Shown here piece by piece: positions 17,785-26,017 of a stretch of 56,416 nucleotides of DNA. Every line of letters begins with the position of its first letter. Position 1 is the stretch's first letter. Position numbers and translations under genes: made by a program. The DNA lies in the NCBI GenBank assembly GCA_910578425.1, contig CAJTQX010000015.1, positions 534-56,949 on the forward strand. Direction: 5' to 3'. The DNA is from an uncultured Anaerotignum sp. GTDB taxonomy: Bacteria; Bacillota; Clostridia; Lachnospirales; Anaerotignaceae. Under the pieces are notes generated by a model. It was not told the DNA's origin. It ran no database searches and saw only the letters and a list, made by a program, of their open reading frames with translations.

Positions 17785-17831
17785 CTTCCTGCCGTTTTTG
17801 CGTTTTTTTTGCTCAAAACGGCAGGAAAATT
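17785..17831 (+). terminator. Hairpin terminator after the prsA-like gene
   Basis: TTCCTGCCGTTTT pairs with AAAACGGCAGGAA around a T-rich loop of about 16 bases. The T run lies in the loop rather than after the stem, so efficiency is unclear. The surrounding 17721-17985 otherwise holds only the tig promoter. Confidence 0.55.
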
Positions 17832-17863
17832 TACATTTTACAGTAGATTTTCAAAAAACGGTA

Positions 17864-17872
17864 TGCTATAAT
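17864..17872 (+). promoter_or_regulatory. Extended -10 promoter of tig
   Basis: TGCTATAAT is a consensus extended -10 about 115 bases before the tig start codon. The -35 position reads TAGATT, a poor match. Confidence 0.6.
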
Positions 17873-17985
17873 TGACTTTGATTGTGCGGTCATGACGGAC
17901 TGCATGGAACCGGCGGCGCATTACAGCGTGCAAAAGAACAGGAACAGCGGCCGGGAACAACTATTTTAGGGAGGAGCTTCATACA

Positions 17986-19287
17986 ATGAACGCAGTAGTA
18001 TTGAACAAAGAAAAAACAGATGTAAAATTCTCTTTCGAGGTAAGCGCGGAAGTTTTGGAGCAGGGCATGGCCTTTGCTTACAACAAACATAAAAATCAGA
18101 TTTCCATCCCCGGCTTCCGGAAGGGGAAAGTACCCAGAAAGCTGATCGAGGCGCAGTATGGCGAAGGCTTCTTCTATGAGGATGCAATCAACCATATCTT
18201 CCCCGATGAATACATGGCGGCAGTAAAAGAACTTGGTCTGGACGTTGTTTCCGCACCGACGCTGGATGTGGATTACATTGAATCCGGCAAGGGCGCGAAA
18301 TTCGTGATCGACGTTGTAATCAAGCCCGAGGTAACACTGGGTCAGTATAAGGGCCTGGAAGTGGAGAAAGTAAGCGCGGAGGTCACAGAGGACGAAGTGC
18401 TTGCGGAACTGAAAAACGTACAGAACAAGAATGCAAGAACGGTTGAGGTAACAGACCGCGCGGCTGAAATGGGCGATATCGCAAAGATCAGCTATGAGGG
18501 TTCTGTGGACGGCGTTCCTTTTGACGGCGGCAAGGCGGACAATCATGAGCTGGAGCTTGGTTCCCACCAGTTTATTGCCGGCTTTGAGGAACAGGTAGCG
18601 GGCCATTCTGTAGGCGAGAAATTTGATATCAACGTAACATTCCCCGAGCAGTACCATGCGCCGGAGCTGGCTGGCAAGGCGGCTGTTTTCGCGATCGAGC
18701 TGAAAGCCCTGAGCAAAAAAGAACTGCCTGAACTGAACGATGCGTTTGCGGAGGATGTTTCTGAATTTTCCACTCTGGACGAATATAAGGCAAATATTCT
18801 GGAAAAACTTGCAGCAGAAAAGACAGAACGCGCAAAACAGCTGCAGGGCGACAAGCTGCTGGATGCGGCAGTTGCGAACTGCACAATGGAAGTGCCTCAG
18901 GTTATGTATGACAACAAGATTAACAGCATGATGCGCGAGTTTGAAGAAAACATCACACGTCAGGGCCTGACGATGGATATTTATTATCAGTACATGGGTA
19001 CAGATGAGGCTGGCATGCGCGAAAACTTTAAGGATACCAGCAAAAAGAGCGTTGACGCAAGGCTGATGCTGGAAGCCATTGCGAAGGCGGAAAACCTTGT
19101 AATCAGCGAGGAAGAACTGAAAGCTGAAATTTGCAGATACGGCGAAAGCTACGGCATTGACGAAAAGATGGCACTGGAAATCTTCCGCGATGAGGATAAG
19201 GAAATGCTGAAAGAGGACATGCTGGTACATGCCGCGATGAAGCTCATCGAGGATACGGCTGTGCTGACAGAGCCGAAAGCAGAGTAA
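17986..19287 (+). CDS. tig: Trigger factor
   Basis: This 433-residue ribosome-bound chaperone and peptidyl-prolyl isomerase has the ribosome-docking signature at about 43-50, read as G-F-R-K-G-K-V-P. The FKBP-type PPIase domain (about 150-245, with G-D-I-A-K-I-S-Y-E-G) and the helical C-terminal cradle (about 250-430) follow. The length is normal. GGGAGG lies upstream of the ATG. It is followed by clpP and clpX, the usual order in Clostridia, but about 450 bases of repeats separate it from clpP, so it is probably transcribed alone. Confidence 0.97.
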   Translation: MNAVVLNKEKTDVKFSFEVSAEVLEQGMAFAYNKHKNQISIPGFRKGKVPRKLIEAQYGEGFFYEDAINHIFPDEYMAAVKELGLDVVSAPTLDVDYIESGKGAKFVIDVVIKPEVTLGQYKGLEVEKVSAEVTEDEVLAELKNVQNKNARTVEVTDRAAEMGDIAKISYEGSVDGVPFDGGKADNHELELGSHQFIAGFEEQVAGHSVGEKFDINVTFPEQYHAPELAGKAAVFAIELKALSKKELPELNDAFAEDVSEFSTLDEYKANILEKLAAEKTERAKQLQGDKLLDAAVANCTMEVPQVMYDNKINSMMREFEENITRQGLTMDIYYQYMGTDEAGMRENFKDTSKKSVDARLMLEAIAKAENLVISEEELKAEICRYGESYGIDEKMALEIFRDEDKEMLKEDMLVHAAMKLIEDTAVLTEPKAE

Positions 19288-19288
19288 A

Positions 19289-19440
19289 AAAAGATTAAGA
19301 CCTTGGGGACGCCGGTCTCCGCTCTGCTCCGGTCGGCGCAAAACGAGCCTCCCCTGGAGGTTCTGCGCCCCGACATCCCTGCAAGGGCTTTCAGCCCCTG
19401 ACCCATTTTCCAACCGCATATGTATGCGGTTGGGGGGACT
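19289..19440 (-). repeat. Hairpin-chain repeat, minus orientation, with insertion
   Basis: It begins AAGACCTTGGGGAC, contains CCCTGCAAGGGCTTTCAGCCCCTGACCC and ends in a CCAACCGCATATGTATGCGGTTGG hairpin. Relative to other copies, extra sequence separates the first and second stems. It lies directly after the tig stop codon. Confidence 0.65.
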
Positions 19441-19534
19441 TTGGGATTGACCCTTTCCTCTGTTTATTGGACACTGATTCATAATAGGCGGGGAAAACAG
19501 GGGTGCTTTGGTGAAACTGAAATATTTTCCAGCC

Positions 19535-19617
19535 GCGCTTTGCGTGGCTGCAATCCAGGTCAAGGAGTGGAACTCCTTGCAGGGGGATTGGGGGACAGAG
19601 TCCCCCAGGGTCTTAAA
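19535..19617 (+). repeat. Hairpin-chain repeat, plus orientation
   Basis: A CAGCCGCGCTTTGCGTGGCTG hairpin is followed by CAAGGAGTGGAACTCCTTG, then TGGGGGACAGAGTCCCCCA and GGGTCTTA. All three stems are perfect or nearly so although their sequences differ from the other copies. With the preceding minus copy it fills most of the 450-base gap before clpP. Confidence 0.75.
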
Positions 19618-19737
19618 AATCATAGAAGCAGGCACAGGTATCTCTGGTATTCTGTGTCTGTTTTACGAAACGGGGAATTTGTAGAATAAACCGGAAAAAT
19701 GTATTATGAATCACATATACGAATGGAGGGAAAACCG

Positions 19738-20331
19738 ATGAGTTTAGTGCCTATGGTCGTGGAACAGACCAATCGTGGCGAACGTTCCTATGATATTTAT
19801 TCCAGACTGCTGAAAGACAGGATTATTTTCCTCGGCGAGGAGGTCAACGATACAACGGCAAGCCTTGTTGTGGCGCAGCTGCTGTTCCTTGCGGCGGAGG
19901 ACCCTGATAAAGATATCAACCTGTATATCAACAGCCCCGGCGGCGTTGTAACGGCAGGTCTTGCGATTTATGATACCATGCAGTACGTCAAGCCGGATGT
20001 TTCCACCATCTGTATCGGCATGGCTGCCAGCATGGGTGCGTTTCTTTTGGCAGGCGGCGCGAAGGGCAAACGCTTTGCTCTGCCGAACGCGGAAATTATG
20101 ATCCACCAGCCAAGCGGCGGCGCAAGAGGACAGGCAACGGATATCCGCATCCATGCGGAAAATATCCTGCGCACAAAGAAACGCCTGAACGAAATTCTTG
20201 CCGCAAATACGGGCAAGCCCTACGAGGTAATCGAACAGGATACGGAACGCGACAATTTTATGACGGCGGAAGAAGCCAAGGCTTACGGTCTGATTGACGA
20301 TGTTCTGACAAAGCCTCAGTCGAAGGAGTGA
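19738..20331 (+). CDS. clpP: ATP-dependent Clp protease proteolytic subunit
   Basis: This 197-residue serine protease subunit forms the tetradecameric ClpP barrel that degrades proteins unfolded by ClpX. The catalytic Ser sits in G-M-A-A-S-M-G-A near residue 100 and the His in M-I-H-Q-P-S-G-G near 125. The Asp follows in the usual position near 175 (D-T-E-R-D-N-F-M). The ATG at 19738 is chosen for a GGAGG site 8 bases upstream; a further ATG 13 codons upstream has none. It is 6 bases before clpX, with which it is co-transcribed. Confidence 0.98.
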   Translation: MSLVPMVVEQTNRGERSYDIYSRLLKDRIIFLGEEVNDTTASLVVAQLLFLAAEDPDKDINLYINSPGGVVTAGLAIYDTMQYVKPDVSTICIGMAASMGAFLLAGGAKGKRFALPNAEIMIHQPSGGARGQATDIRIHAENILRTKKRLNEILAANTGKPYEVIEQDTERDNFMTAEEAKAYGLIDDVLTKPQSKE

Positions 20332-20337
20332 ATTTGA

Positions 20338-21633
20338 ATGGCGGTTAAACCGGATGATATGAATAAACTGCGCTGTTCCTTCTGCGGAAAGCCGCAGGAA
20401 CAGGTAAAAAAGCTGATTGCTGGTCCCAATGTGTATATCTGTGACGAATGTATCGAGCTTTGCGCCGACATTATTGACGAGGAGTACGATGTGCTGGCGA
20501 ACCGCGGCGAAGAGGTGAAAGTGCCGAAGCCTATGGAGATCAAGAGTATATTGGACGAATATGTGATTGGACAGGACAGGGCAAAACAGGCTCTTGCCGT
20601 TGCGGTCTATAATCATTACAAGCGTATTTTTATGGACGTGCGTGCGGATGATGTGGAGCTGCAAAAGAGCAATATCCTGCTGGTTGGACCAACGGGTACG
20701 GGCAAAACCCTGCTGGCGCAGACGCTGGCAAAGATGCTGAACGTGCCTTTTGCGATTGCGGACGCAACTTCCCTGACGGAAGCCGGATACGTGGGCGAGG
20801 ATGTGGAAAATATCCTGCTGAAGCTGATACAGGCGGCGGATTATGATGTGGAACGCGCGGAACGTGGTATCATTTATATAGATGAAATCGACAAAATCAC
20901 AAAGAAATCCGAAAACGTTTCCATCACGCGGGACGTCAGCGGGGAAGGCGTGCAGCAGGCTCTGCTGAAAATACTGGAGGGAACAGTGGCAAGCGTGCCT
21001 CCGCAGGGCGGCAGAAAGCACCCGCATCAGGAATTTATACAAATTGACACAACGAATATCCTGTTTATTTGCGGCGGGGCATTCGGTGGTCTGGAAAAGC
21101 TGATACAGAACCGTATGGGGCATAAGACAATCGGTTTCGGGGCGGAAACACACCTGCCCAAGGAGGAAGACGCGGACGCTCTTCTGCGCCACCTCATGCC
21201 GCAGGATTTACTGAAATACGGTCTGATTCCGGAATTTGTCGGCCGTCTGCCTGTTGTGGTGACGCTGGATAATCTGGATGAGGATGCCTTTGTGCATATC
21301 CTGACAGAGCCGAAAAACGCTCTGACAAAGCAGTATGAATATTTATTTGCTCTGGATGATGTGCTGCTGGAATTTACGGACGAGGCTCTGCGCGCGATTG
21401 CCCAGAAAGCGATTGAACGTGAAACCGGCGCGAGGGGACTGCGTGCGATCGTGGAGGAATTTATTAACCCGATTATGTACGAGATTCCGACAGAGCTTAC
21501 TGTGGAAAAATGCATCATTACGGCTGACGTGGTGAAAGGGACTGCCGATCCGGAATACGTATACAACGAGAACCGCCAGCCGCTGAAGCGTATGCGCAAA
21601 CGGAAACACACGAGGAGTATGGACGCTTCGTAA
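20338..21633 (+). CDS. clpX: ATP-dependent Clp protease ATP-binding subunit ClpX
   Basis: This 431-residue AAA+ unfoldase carries an N-terminal zinc-binding domain (C-S-F-C-G-K and C-D-E-C-I-E, residues 12-42), which receives adaptors. Walker A is G-P-T-G-T-G-K-T near 120 and Walker B is I-I-Y-I-D-E-I-D-K near 183. The pore loop follows as R-D-V-S-G-E-G-V-Q. The sensor-2 region G-A-R-G-L-R-A is present near the C-terminus. The ClpP-docking I/L-G-F loop is present (T-I-G-F-G). The short basic C-terminal tail is unremarkable. It also handles tmRNA-tagged proteins, whose system is encoded 26 kb downstream. Confidence 0.98.
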   Translation: MAVKPDDMNKLRCSFCGKPQEQVKKLIAGPNVYICDECIELCADIIDEEYDVLANRGEEVKVPKPMEIKSILDEYVIGQDRAKQALAVAVYNHYKRIFMDVRADDVELQKSNILLVGPTGTGKTLLAQTLAKMLNVPFAIADATSLTEAGYVGEDVENILLKLIQAADYDVERAERGIIYIDEIDKITKKSENVSITRDVSGEGVQQALLKILEGTVASVPPQGGRKHPHQEFIQIDTTNILFICGGAFGGLEKLIQNRMGHKTIGFGAETHLPKEEDADALLRHLMPQDLLKYGLIPEFVGRLPVVVTLDNLDEDAFVHILTEPKNALTKQYEYLFALDDVLLEFTDEALRAIAQKAIERETGARGLRAIVEEFINPIMYEIPTELTVEKCIITADVVKGTADPEYVYNENRQPLKRMRKRKHTRSMDAS

Positions 21634-21709
21634 AAAGATAAAACTGTGGGACGCTGTCCTACGCCCTGTCCGCTTTCTTTTGGGGAAAGCGGGGCAAAGA
21701 ACTTTAGAG

Positions 21710-21736
21710 AAAACCGCGCGGACGCGCGGTTTTTTG
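21710..21736 (+). terminator. Terminator of clpP-clpX
   Basis: AAAACCGCGCG pairs with CGCGCGGTTTT and is followed by TT. It sits about 75 bases after the clpX stop. A CCGCTTTCTTTTGGGGAAAGCGG hairpin of the repeat type precedes it at about 21670-21692. Confidence 0.85.
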
Positions 21737-21749
21737 GTGAGGAAGGGAT

Positions 21750-21791
21750 AAAAACGGCAAAGGTCGAATTTACAGACCTTTGCCGTTTTTT
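21750..21791. terminator. Terminator of the MBL-fold lipoprotein gene
   Basis: A 15-bp stem AAAACGGCAAAGGTC / GACCTTTGCCGTTTT has T runs on both strands and lies just after the stop of the minus-strand gene. Confidence 0.85.
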
Positions 21792-21820
21792 GCAGTTATT
21801 TATGCAGAGCGAGGCTGCGT

Positions 21821-22735
21821 TTACTGGTACAGATAGCCCGCGGTCATTTCCAGGTAGTTTTCTCCGTCATAGTCCGGAAAAGCTTCCTGCATCGCTCGGA
21901 TAAAATCTGCTGCGGTGTCATTGGCTGCCGCCAGCTCCTTTGCTTTTTCTATGTAAGAGAGCTTTTCAGCAACAGCGTCCTGCCCTTCGGGCCCGCCATG
22001 AGAGGGCAGTATTCTCTCATAGCCTTTTGTCTGATAAGTTTTCAGCACCGCGGCTATTTCGTCCATATGCTCCAGACTGGTGAGGATAGAATGACTGGTT
22101 TTGCCAAGCATATGGGTATACACTGCGTTGATCGCCGGAATTTCCAAATCATATGCTTCTCCCCTTTCGATCAGGTTGAAGGAGATACCTGCTACGGTAA
22201 CAGGGCCGGAAACAACCTGATTGATTTCCGCGATATCTGAGCCGCCATGAAATGCTTCTCCGAATGTTTCATACAGTCCCTGCGTGGTAGCATAGGCGGA
22301 GCCGGAGGCGATGGAATCTTTTGCGCCCTGTGTGCCGTAAACATTTATGCCGCTGATGTAGCTTGCGCCAGCCGCGTGACTGCACAGGAATACATCGTCC
22401 ATCGGCTTGCCAAGTCCGTCTGCGTATGCTTTCCACGCGTCCAGCCCTTCTGTAAAGCTGGGCAGCTCAATGCCGACCAGAGCGTCTGCACCTTCCACGA
22501 TGTATGCGACATCTCCCAAAGCATCTCCTGTAAAGAATACGTGCAGTTTGGTTTCGCCAAAATCGTAAACGGTTACGCTGCCTGAGGATAAATCGGTTGT
22601 GCTGACTGCGGGGGCGGTCGTTTCAGGGACAGGCTCCGGCGAAAGGGCGTCTCCGGCGGGGGCTTTGCCGCAGGCGGCCAGCAGAGATGTTGCCAAAAGG
22701 GTTGCGGATACAAAAGCTGCGGTTTTCTTTTTCAT
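21821..22735 (-). CDS. Metallo-beta-lactamase-fold-like lipoprotein
   Basis: This 304-residue predicted lipoprotein has a signal sequence ending in the lipobox L-L-A-A-C near residue 21. The mature part resembles the metallo-beta-lactamase fold, with strands V-A-Y-I-V-E-G-A-D-A-L-V-G-I-E-L and a late L-P-S-H-G-G-P motif. The central H-x-H-x-D-H metal motif is not intact: C-S-H-A-A-G-A-S-Y stands in its place, so it may be non-catalytic or use altered metal ligands. GGAGG lies 7 bases before the ATG at 22735. It diverges from an HxlR regulator, which may control it. Confidence 0.7.
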   Translation of the reverse strand: MKKKTAAFVSATLLATSLLAACGKAPAGDALSPEPVPETTAPAVSTTDLSSGSVTVYDFGETKLHVFFTGDALGDVAYIVEGADALVGIELPSFTEGLDAWKAYADGLGKPMDDVFLCSHAAGASYISGINVYGTQGAKDSIASGSAYATTQGLYETFGEAFHGGSDIAEINQVVSGPVTVAGISFNLIERGEAYDLEIPAINAVYTHMLGKTSHSILTSLEHMDEIAAVLKTYQTKGYERILPSHGGPEGQDAVAEKLSYIEKAKELAAANDTAADFIRAMQEAFPDYDGENYLEMTAGYLYQ

Positions 22736-22786
22736 AAATATTCCTCCATTCTGTTTTTCCTGACGTGTTGCTGCTTTACGTGATTG

Positions 22787-22816
22787 ATTATAAGTCCTCG
22801 TCTGTGGTTGGAACAA
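22787..22816 (-). promoter_or_regulatory. Promoter of the MBL-fold lipoprotein gene
   Basis: On the minus strand TTGTTC, 18 bases, then TATAAT, about 50 bases before the start codon. Confidence 0.6.
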
Positions 22817-22879
22817 GTACGCACAAATCTATTACTGAGGCACTTTTTTGTGACCCGCAGCCCCTTTCTGTGGTCTGCA

Positions 22880-22918
22880 TTGACAAAAAAAGCATGTTGG
22901 ACTAAAATTTACATGTAA
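22880..22918 (+). promoter_or_regulatory. HxlR gene promoter with palindromic operator
   Basis: TTGACA, 17 bases, TAAAAT is a near-consensus promoter. The 10-bp perfect palindrome TTACATGTAA at 22909-22918 directly follows the -10 and covers the start site, a likely operator. HxlR proteins bind such inverted repeats in divergent intergenic regions, so autoregulation and control of the neighbouring lipoprotein gene are inferred. Confidence 0.7.
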
Positions 22919-22962
22919 CATTCAAAAAGAAACTATTGAAAAATGGATACGGAGGGATGGAA

Positions 22963-23307
22963 ATGCTGACAAAGGAAGAACTGCCCGTCTGCCCGGTAGC
23001 AACAACGGTCGCGCTGATTGGAAGCAAATGGAAACTGCTGATCCTGCGAAATCTGCATATGCGCCCATGGCGGTTCAATGAATTGAAAAAGGATCTGGAG
23101 GGTATCAGCCAGAAGGTTTTGACGGACAGTCTGCGTTCTATGGAAAGCGATGGGATTGTTGTGCGGACTGTTTATGCGGAGGTGCCGCCTCGTGTGGAGT
23201 ACGCGCTCAGTGAACTGGGCGAATCCATGCGTCCGATTCTCAACGCTATGGAGGTATGGGGAACAACGTATCAGGAACTGGTTTCCAGAAGAAATGCAGC
23301 AGAATAA
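22963..23307 (+). CDS. HxlR family transcriptional regulator
   Basis: This 114-residue winged-helix regulator carries the family signature: C-P-V-A-T-T near residue 10, then I-G-S-K-W-K-L-L-I-L, F-N-E-L-K-K-D-L-E-G-I-S-Q-K-V-L-T and L-R-S-M-E-S-D-G-I-V. HxlR proteins respond to aldehydes, disulfide or quinone stress. The Cys near the N-terminus matches the redox-active Cys of YodB/HypR-type members. The ATG at 22963 is chosen because GGAGG lies 7 bases upstream; an ATG two codons earlier abuts the site. Confidence 0.9.
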   Translation: MLTKEELPVCPVATTVALIGSKWKLLILRNLHMRPWRFNELKKDLEGISQKVLTDSLRSMESDGIVVRTVYAEVPPRVEYALSELGESMRPILNAMEVWGTTYQELVSRRNAAE

Positions 23308-23364
23308 AAGCACCGGGCTCCGCACAGGATTCCTGCGCGGAAAAAAGGGCAGGGAATGAAGCTC

Positions 23365-23425
23365 CTAGCGGGGGATTGGGGCGCGGAAGCATCGTTCTGC
23401 GCTGGTCGAAGCCCCAGGGTTTTGC
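23365..23425 (+). repeat. Degenerate hairpin-chain repeat
   Basis: GGGGGATTGGGG and CCCCAGGGTTTTGC resemble the end module of the dispersed family, but an unrelated GAAGCATCGTTCTGCGC segment separates the arms. The rest of the 356-base gap between the HxlR gene and the threonine dehydratase gene holds only the promoter below. Confidence 0.4.
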
Positions 23426-23566
23426 TTTAACGCTCTTTCCCGTAGGAAAAATGACGGAAAGTGGGCGGGAAAGGATTGCGGTGTACGGAATATTGTACAT
23501 TTACGGCGGAAATACTGACAGAACTACCAAAATCACAGACAGTGCGCGAAACTTGCCTGAAACGCA

Positions 23567-23595
23567 TTGACGGCAAAAAAACAGGGGTCTATAAT
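23567..23595 (+). promoter_or_regulatory. Promoter of the threonine dehydratase gene
   Basis: TTGACG, 17 bases, TATAAT. The leader is about 60 bases, with no T-box visible. Confidence 0.75.
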
Positions 23596-23663
23596 AAAAA
23601 CGTATTTGAGGCGGGTACATTTATATAAAATGTCCCTAGCATAAGAACGGGAGTGATTGAATA

Positions 23664-24857
23664 ATGTTGACTTTGGATATGATTCAGGATGCAAAAAAAG
23701 TTTTGAGCGATGTGGCAAGGGTAACGCCTTTGTTCCAGTCGAATGTGATTAACCCTGATGCTGATGTATACATCAAGTGTGAAAATATGCAGGTAACGGG
23801 TTCTTTCAAGCTGCGCGGCGCGTACTATAAAACGGCAAACCTGACAGACGAAGAAGCGAAACATGGCGTGATTGCATGCTCCGCTGGCAACCATGCTCAG
23901 GGCGTTGCTCTGGCAGCACAGAAAAAGGGCATTAAGTCCGTTATCTGTATGCCCGCAGGCGCACCCCTGGCAAAGGTTGAGGCAACAAAGAGCTACGGTG
24001 CAGAGGTTGTTCTGGTGCCCGGCGTATATGATGATGCGGCGGCAAAGGCTGAGGAATTGCAGAAGGAAAAGGGATATACGTTCCTGCATCCCTTCAACGA
24101 TGAGTATGTAATGGCCGGACAGGGGACAGTAGGTCTGGAAATTCTGGATAAACTGCCTGATGCGGAAGTCGTTCTGGTACCTATCGGCGGCGGCGGCCTG
24201 ATCAGCGGCGTTGCCTGCGCAATCAAAAACATTAACCCGAACTGCAAGGTTTACGGCGTGCAGGCGGCGGGCGCACCTTCCATGAAGAACTCTCTTGCAG
24301 CAGGCAAGCCTGAAAAACTGGCGGATGTCAGCACAATGGCGGACGGTATTGCTGTTAAAATGCCCGGTGACAACACATTTGCAATGTGCCAGAAATATGT
24401 GGACGGCGTTGTTACCGTAACAGAGGAAGAAATTGCGTCTGCAATTCTCATGCTGGTTGAAAAGCATAAAATGGTAGCTGAAGGCGCGGGCGCGGTTTCC
24501 GTAGCGGCGGCTATGACAAATAAGGTAGACATTAAGGGCAAAAAGGTTGTCTGTGTGGTTTCTGGCGGTAATGTTGATATCAACATTCTGGACAGGATCC
24601 TTGACAAAGGCTTGCAGGAAAACGGCCGCCTGAAAGAATTTTCCGTTACAATGGCGGATAAACCCGGTCAGTTGATCCAGCTCCTGCAGGTTATCGCGGA
24701 AACAGGCGCGAACATCTTTGAAGTAAGCCATAACCGTATCGCGAACGGCGTTGCAGTAAGCAGCGTTGTGGTTGACGTTGTTGTGGAAACAAGAAATCAG
24801 GCGCACTGCGAGGAAATGATGCAGGCACTGAAAGCAAAGGGCTATGAAGTAAAATAA
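23664..24857 (+). CDS. ilvA: Threonine ammonia-lyase (threonine dehydratase)
   Basis: This 397-residue PLP enzyme converts threonine to 2-oxobutyrate and ammonia. The PLP lysine lies in G-S-F-K-L-R-G-A near residue 52, and the phosphate-binding loop is G-G-G-G-L near 177. A single C-terminal ACT domain occupies about 325-397. This length with one ACT domain fits the short IlvA/TdcB type, which can serve isoleucine synthesis or fermentation of threonine to propionate. No isoleucine genes adjoin and there is no Ile leader, so a catabolic role is plausible. An ilvA or tdcB name cannot be decided from sequence. Confidence 0.9.
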   Translation: MLTLDMIQDAKKVLSDVARVTPLFQSNVINPDADVYIKCENMQVTGSFKLRGAYYKTANLTDEEAKHGVIACSAGNHAQGVALAAQKKGIKSVICMPAGAPLAKVEATKSYGAEVVLVPGVYDDAAAKAEELQKEKGYTFLHPFNDEYVMAGQGTVGLEILDKLPDAEVVLVPIGGGGLISGVACAIKNINPNCKVYGVQAAGAPSMKNSLAAGKPEKLADVSTMADGIAVKMPGDNTFAMCQKYVDGVVTVTEEEIASAILMLVEKHKMVAEGAGAVSVAAAMTNKVDIKGKKVVCVVSGGNVDINILDRILDKGLQENGRLKEFSVTMADKPGQLIQLLQVIAETGANIFEVSHNRIANGVAVSSVVVDVVVETRNQAHCEEMMQALKAKGYEVK

Positions 24858-24881
24858 GGTCCCGAACGAAGCAAAACGAAT

Positions 24882-24943
24882 TTCCCTCAGGCTCTGCGGG
24901 TGGAGGAACTCCCTCCCCTGCGGAATGCCGGAGGGATTTTTTT
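24882..24943 (+). terminator. Terminator of the threonine dehydratase gene
   Basis: A long hairpin closes with TCCCTC / GAGGGA and contains an inner GGAGG / CCTCC stem. TTTTTTT follows. Confidence 0.8.
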
Positions 24944-25079
24944 GTAAAAAAGGGTTGAGGAAACAGCGCGAATAAGGTATATTATTTAGTACGGCAAATG
25001 GAAAATTTTACGGAGAAGCTTCGGAGGACAGGCGCGCTGCCGCTGTTTGCGTTCCAGATTGTATACAGAGGTGGAGAAA

Positions 25080-25988
25080 ATGGAAGAGAACAGGGTTACG
25101 GAGAAAAAAAGCATTGGGATATTGTATACGTTGAGCGGAGGAGTCTGCTGGGGGCTTTCGGGCTGCTTCGGACAGTATCTGTTTCAGTCTAAGGGAATTA
25201 CTGCCGACTGGCTGGTGACCATGAGGCTGGTGATTGCGGGCAGCATTCTGGTGTTACTGGGGCTTTTTATACAGAAAAAAACATTGTGCAATATCTGGAA
25301 AAAGCCGAAAAACCGTAAACGGCTTGTGCTGTTCGCGCTGGCTGGCGTGCTTGTCAGCCAGTTTACATATTTTTCGGCAGTACAGTATTCCAACGCGGGC
25401 ACAGCAACGGTTCTGCAATCTCTGTCCTCGGTTATGATACTGGTGATTGTCTGCCTGCGGGAAAAACGTCTGCCGCGCAGACTGGAAACAGGGGCAATGA
25501 TCTGCGCTCTGCTGGGCGTGTTCCTTTTAAGTACGCATGGAGATATCCACAGCATGACACTGACACAGATGGCGTTAATCTTTGGCCTGGCATCGGCGGT
25601 CGGCGCGGTGGCGTATACCATACTTTCCGGCAACCTCCTGCGGGAATACGGCGTTTACGCTGTCGTGGGCTTTGCGATGCTGGTAGCGGGGGCAGTTATG
25701 GTGACGTTTGTACGCCCCTGGCGGTTCACAATCGCGTGGGATATGCAGCTGGTGCTCGCGCTGGGCGGCGTGGCAATCCTTGGCACAGCGGTAGCATATT
25801 CCCTCTTTTTGAAAGGGGTCAGTATTGTGGGTCCTTTTCTGGGCAGCCTTTTGGGAACGGTGGAGCCGATTACAGCGGTCATTATTTCGCTTGTGTTCCT
25901 GAAAGAACCGTTTGCCTGGATGGATATGATTGGTTTTGCCCTGATTTTGGGGACGGTTTGCGTGCTTTCCCTGAAATCGAATGGGTGA
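25080..25988 (+). CDS. EamA/DMT family transporter
   Basis: This 302-residue membrane protein has ten hydrophobic helices in two EamA halves (about 10-145 and 155-295), the drug/metabolite transporter layout. Such proteins export or import amino acids, nucleosides or other small metabolites; the substrate cannot be read from sequence. The second half carries G-T-V-E-P-I-T-A-V near residue 265, a family hallmark. The ATG at 25080 follows AGGTGGAG closely; a TTG 11 codons earlier is less likely. It follows threonine dehydratase with a terminator in between. Confidence 0.85.
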   Translation: MEENRVTEKKSIGILYTLSGGVCWGLSGCFGQYLFQSKGITADWLVTMRLVIAGSILVLLGLFIQKKTLCNIWKKPKNRKRLVLFALAGVLVSQFTYFSAVQYSNAGTATVLQSLSSVMILVIVCLREKRLPRRLETGAMICALLGVFLLSTHGDIHSMTLTQMALIFGLASAVGAVAYTILSGNLLREYGVYAVVGFAMLVAGAVMVTFVRPWRFTIAWDMQLVLALGGVAILGTAVAYSLFLKGVSIVGPFLGSLLGTVEPITAVIISLVFLKEPFAWMDMIGFALILGTVCVLSLKSNG

Positions 25989-26017
25989 TATAATTTCGGA
26001 TAAATGAGGTGGAAAAA

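Noticed and set aside
17890..19635. Long minus-strand frame of 581 codons opposite tig
   Set aside because: It is antisense to a clear trigger factor gene, has no ribosome binding site or family motif, and arises from codon bias on the real strand.
19744..21192. Long minus-strand frame of 482 codons opposite clpP and clpX
   Set aside because: Antisense shadow of two well-supported genes; rich in His, Cys and Phe in the manner of reverse-translated frames.
23996..24300. Possible T-box or leader peptide controlling threonine dehydratase
   Set aside because: No T-box sequence or Ile-rich leader peptide is seen in the 60-base leader before 23664; the gene appears controlled from a simple promoter.
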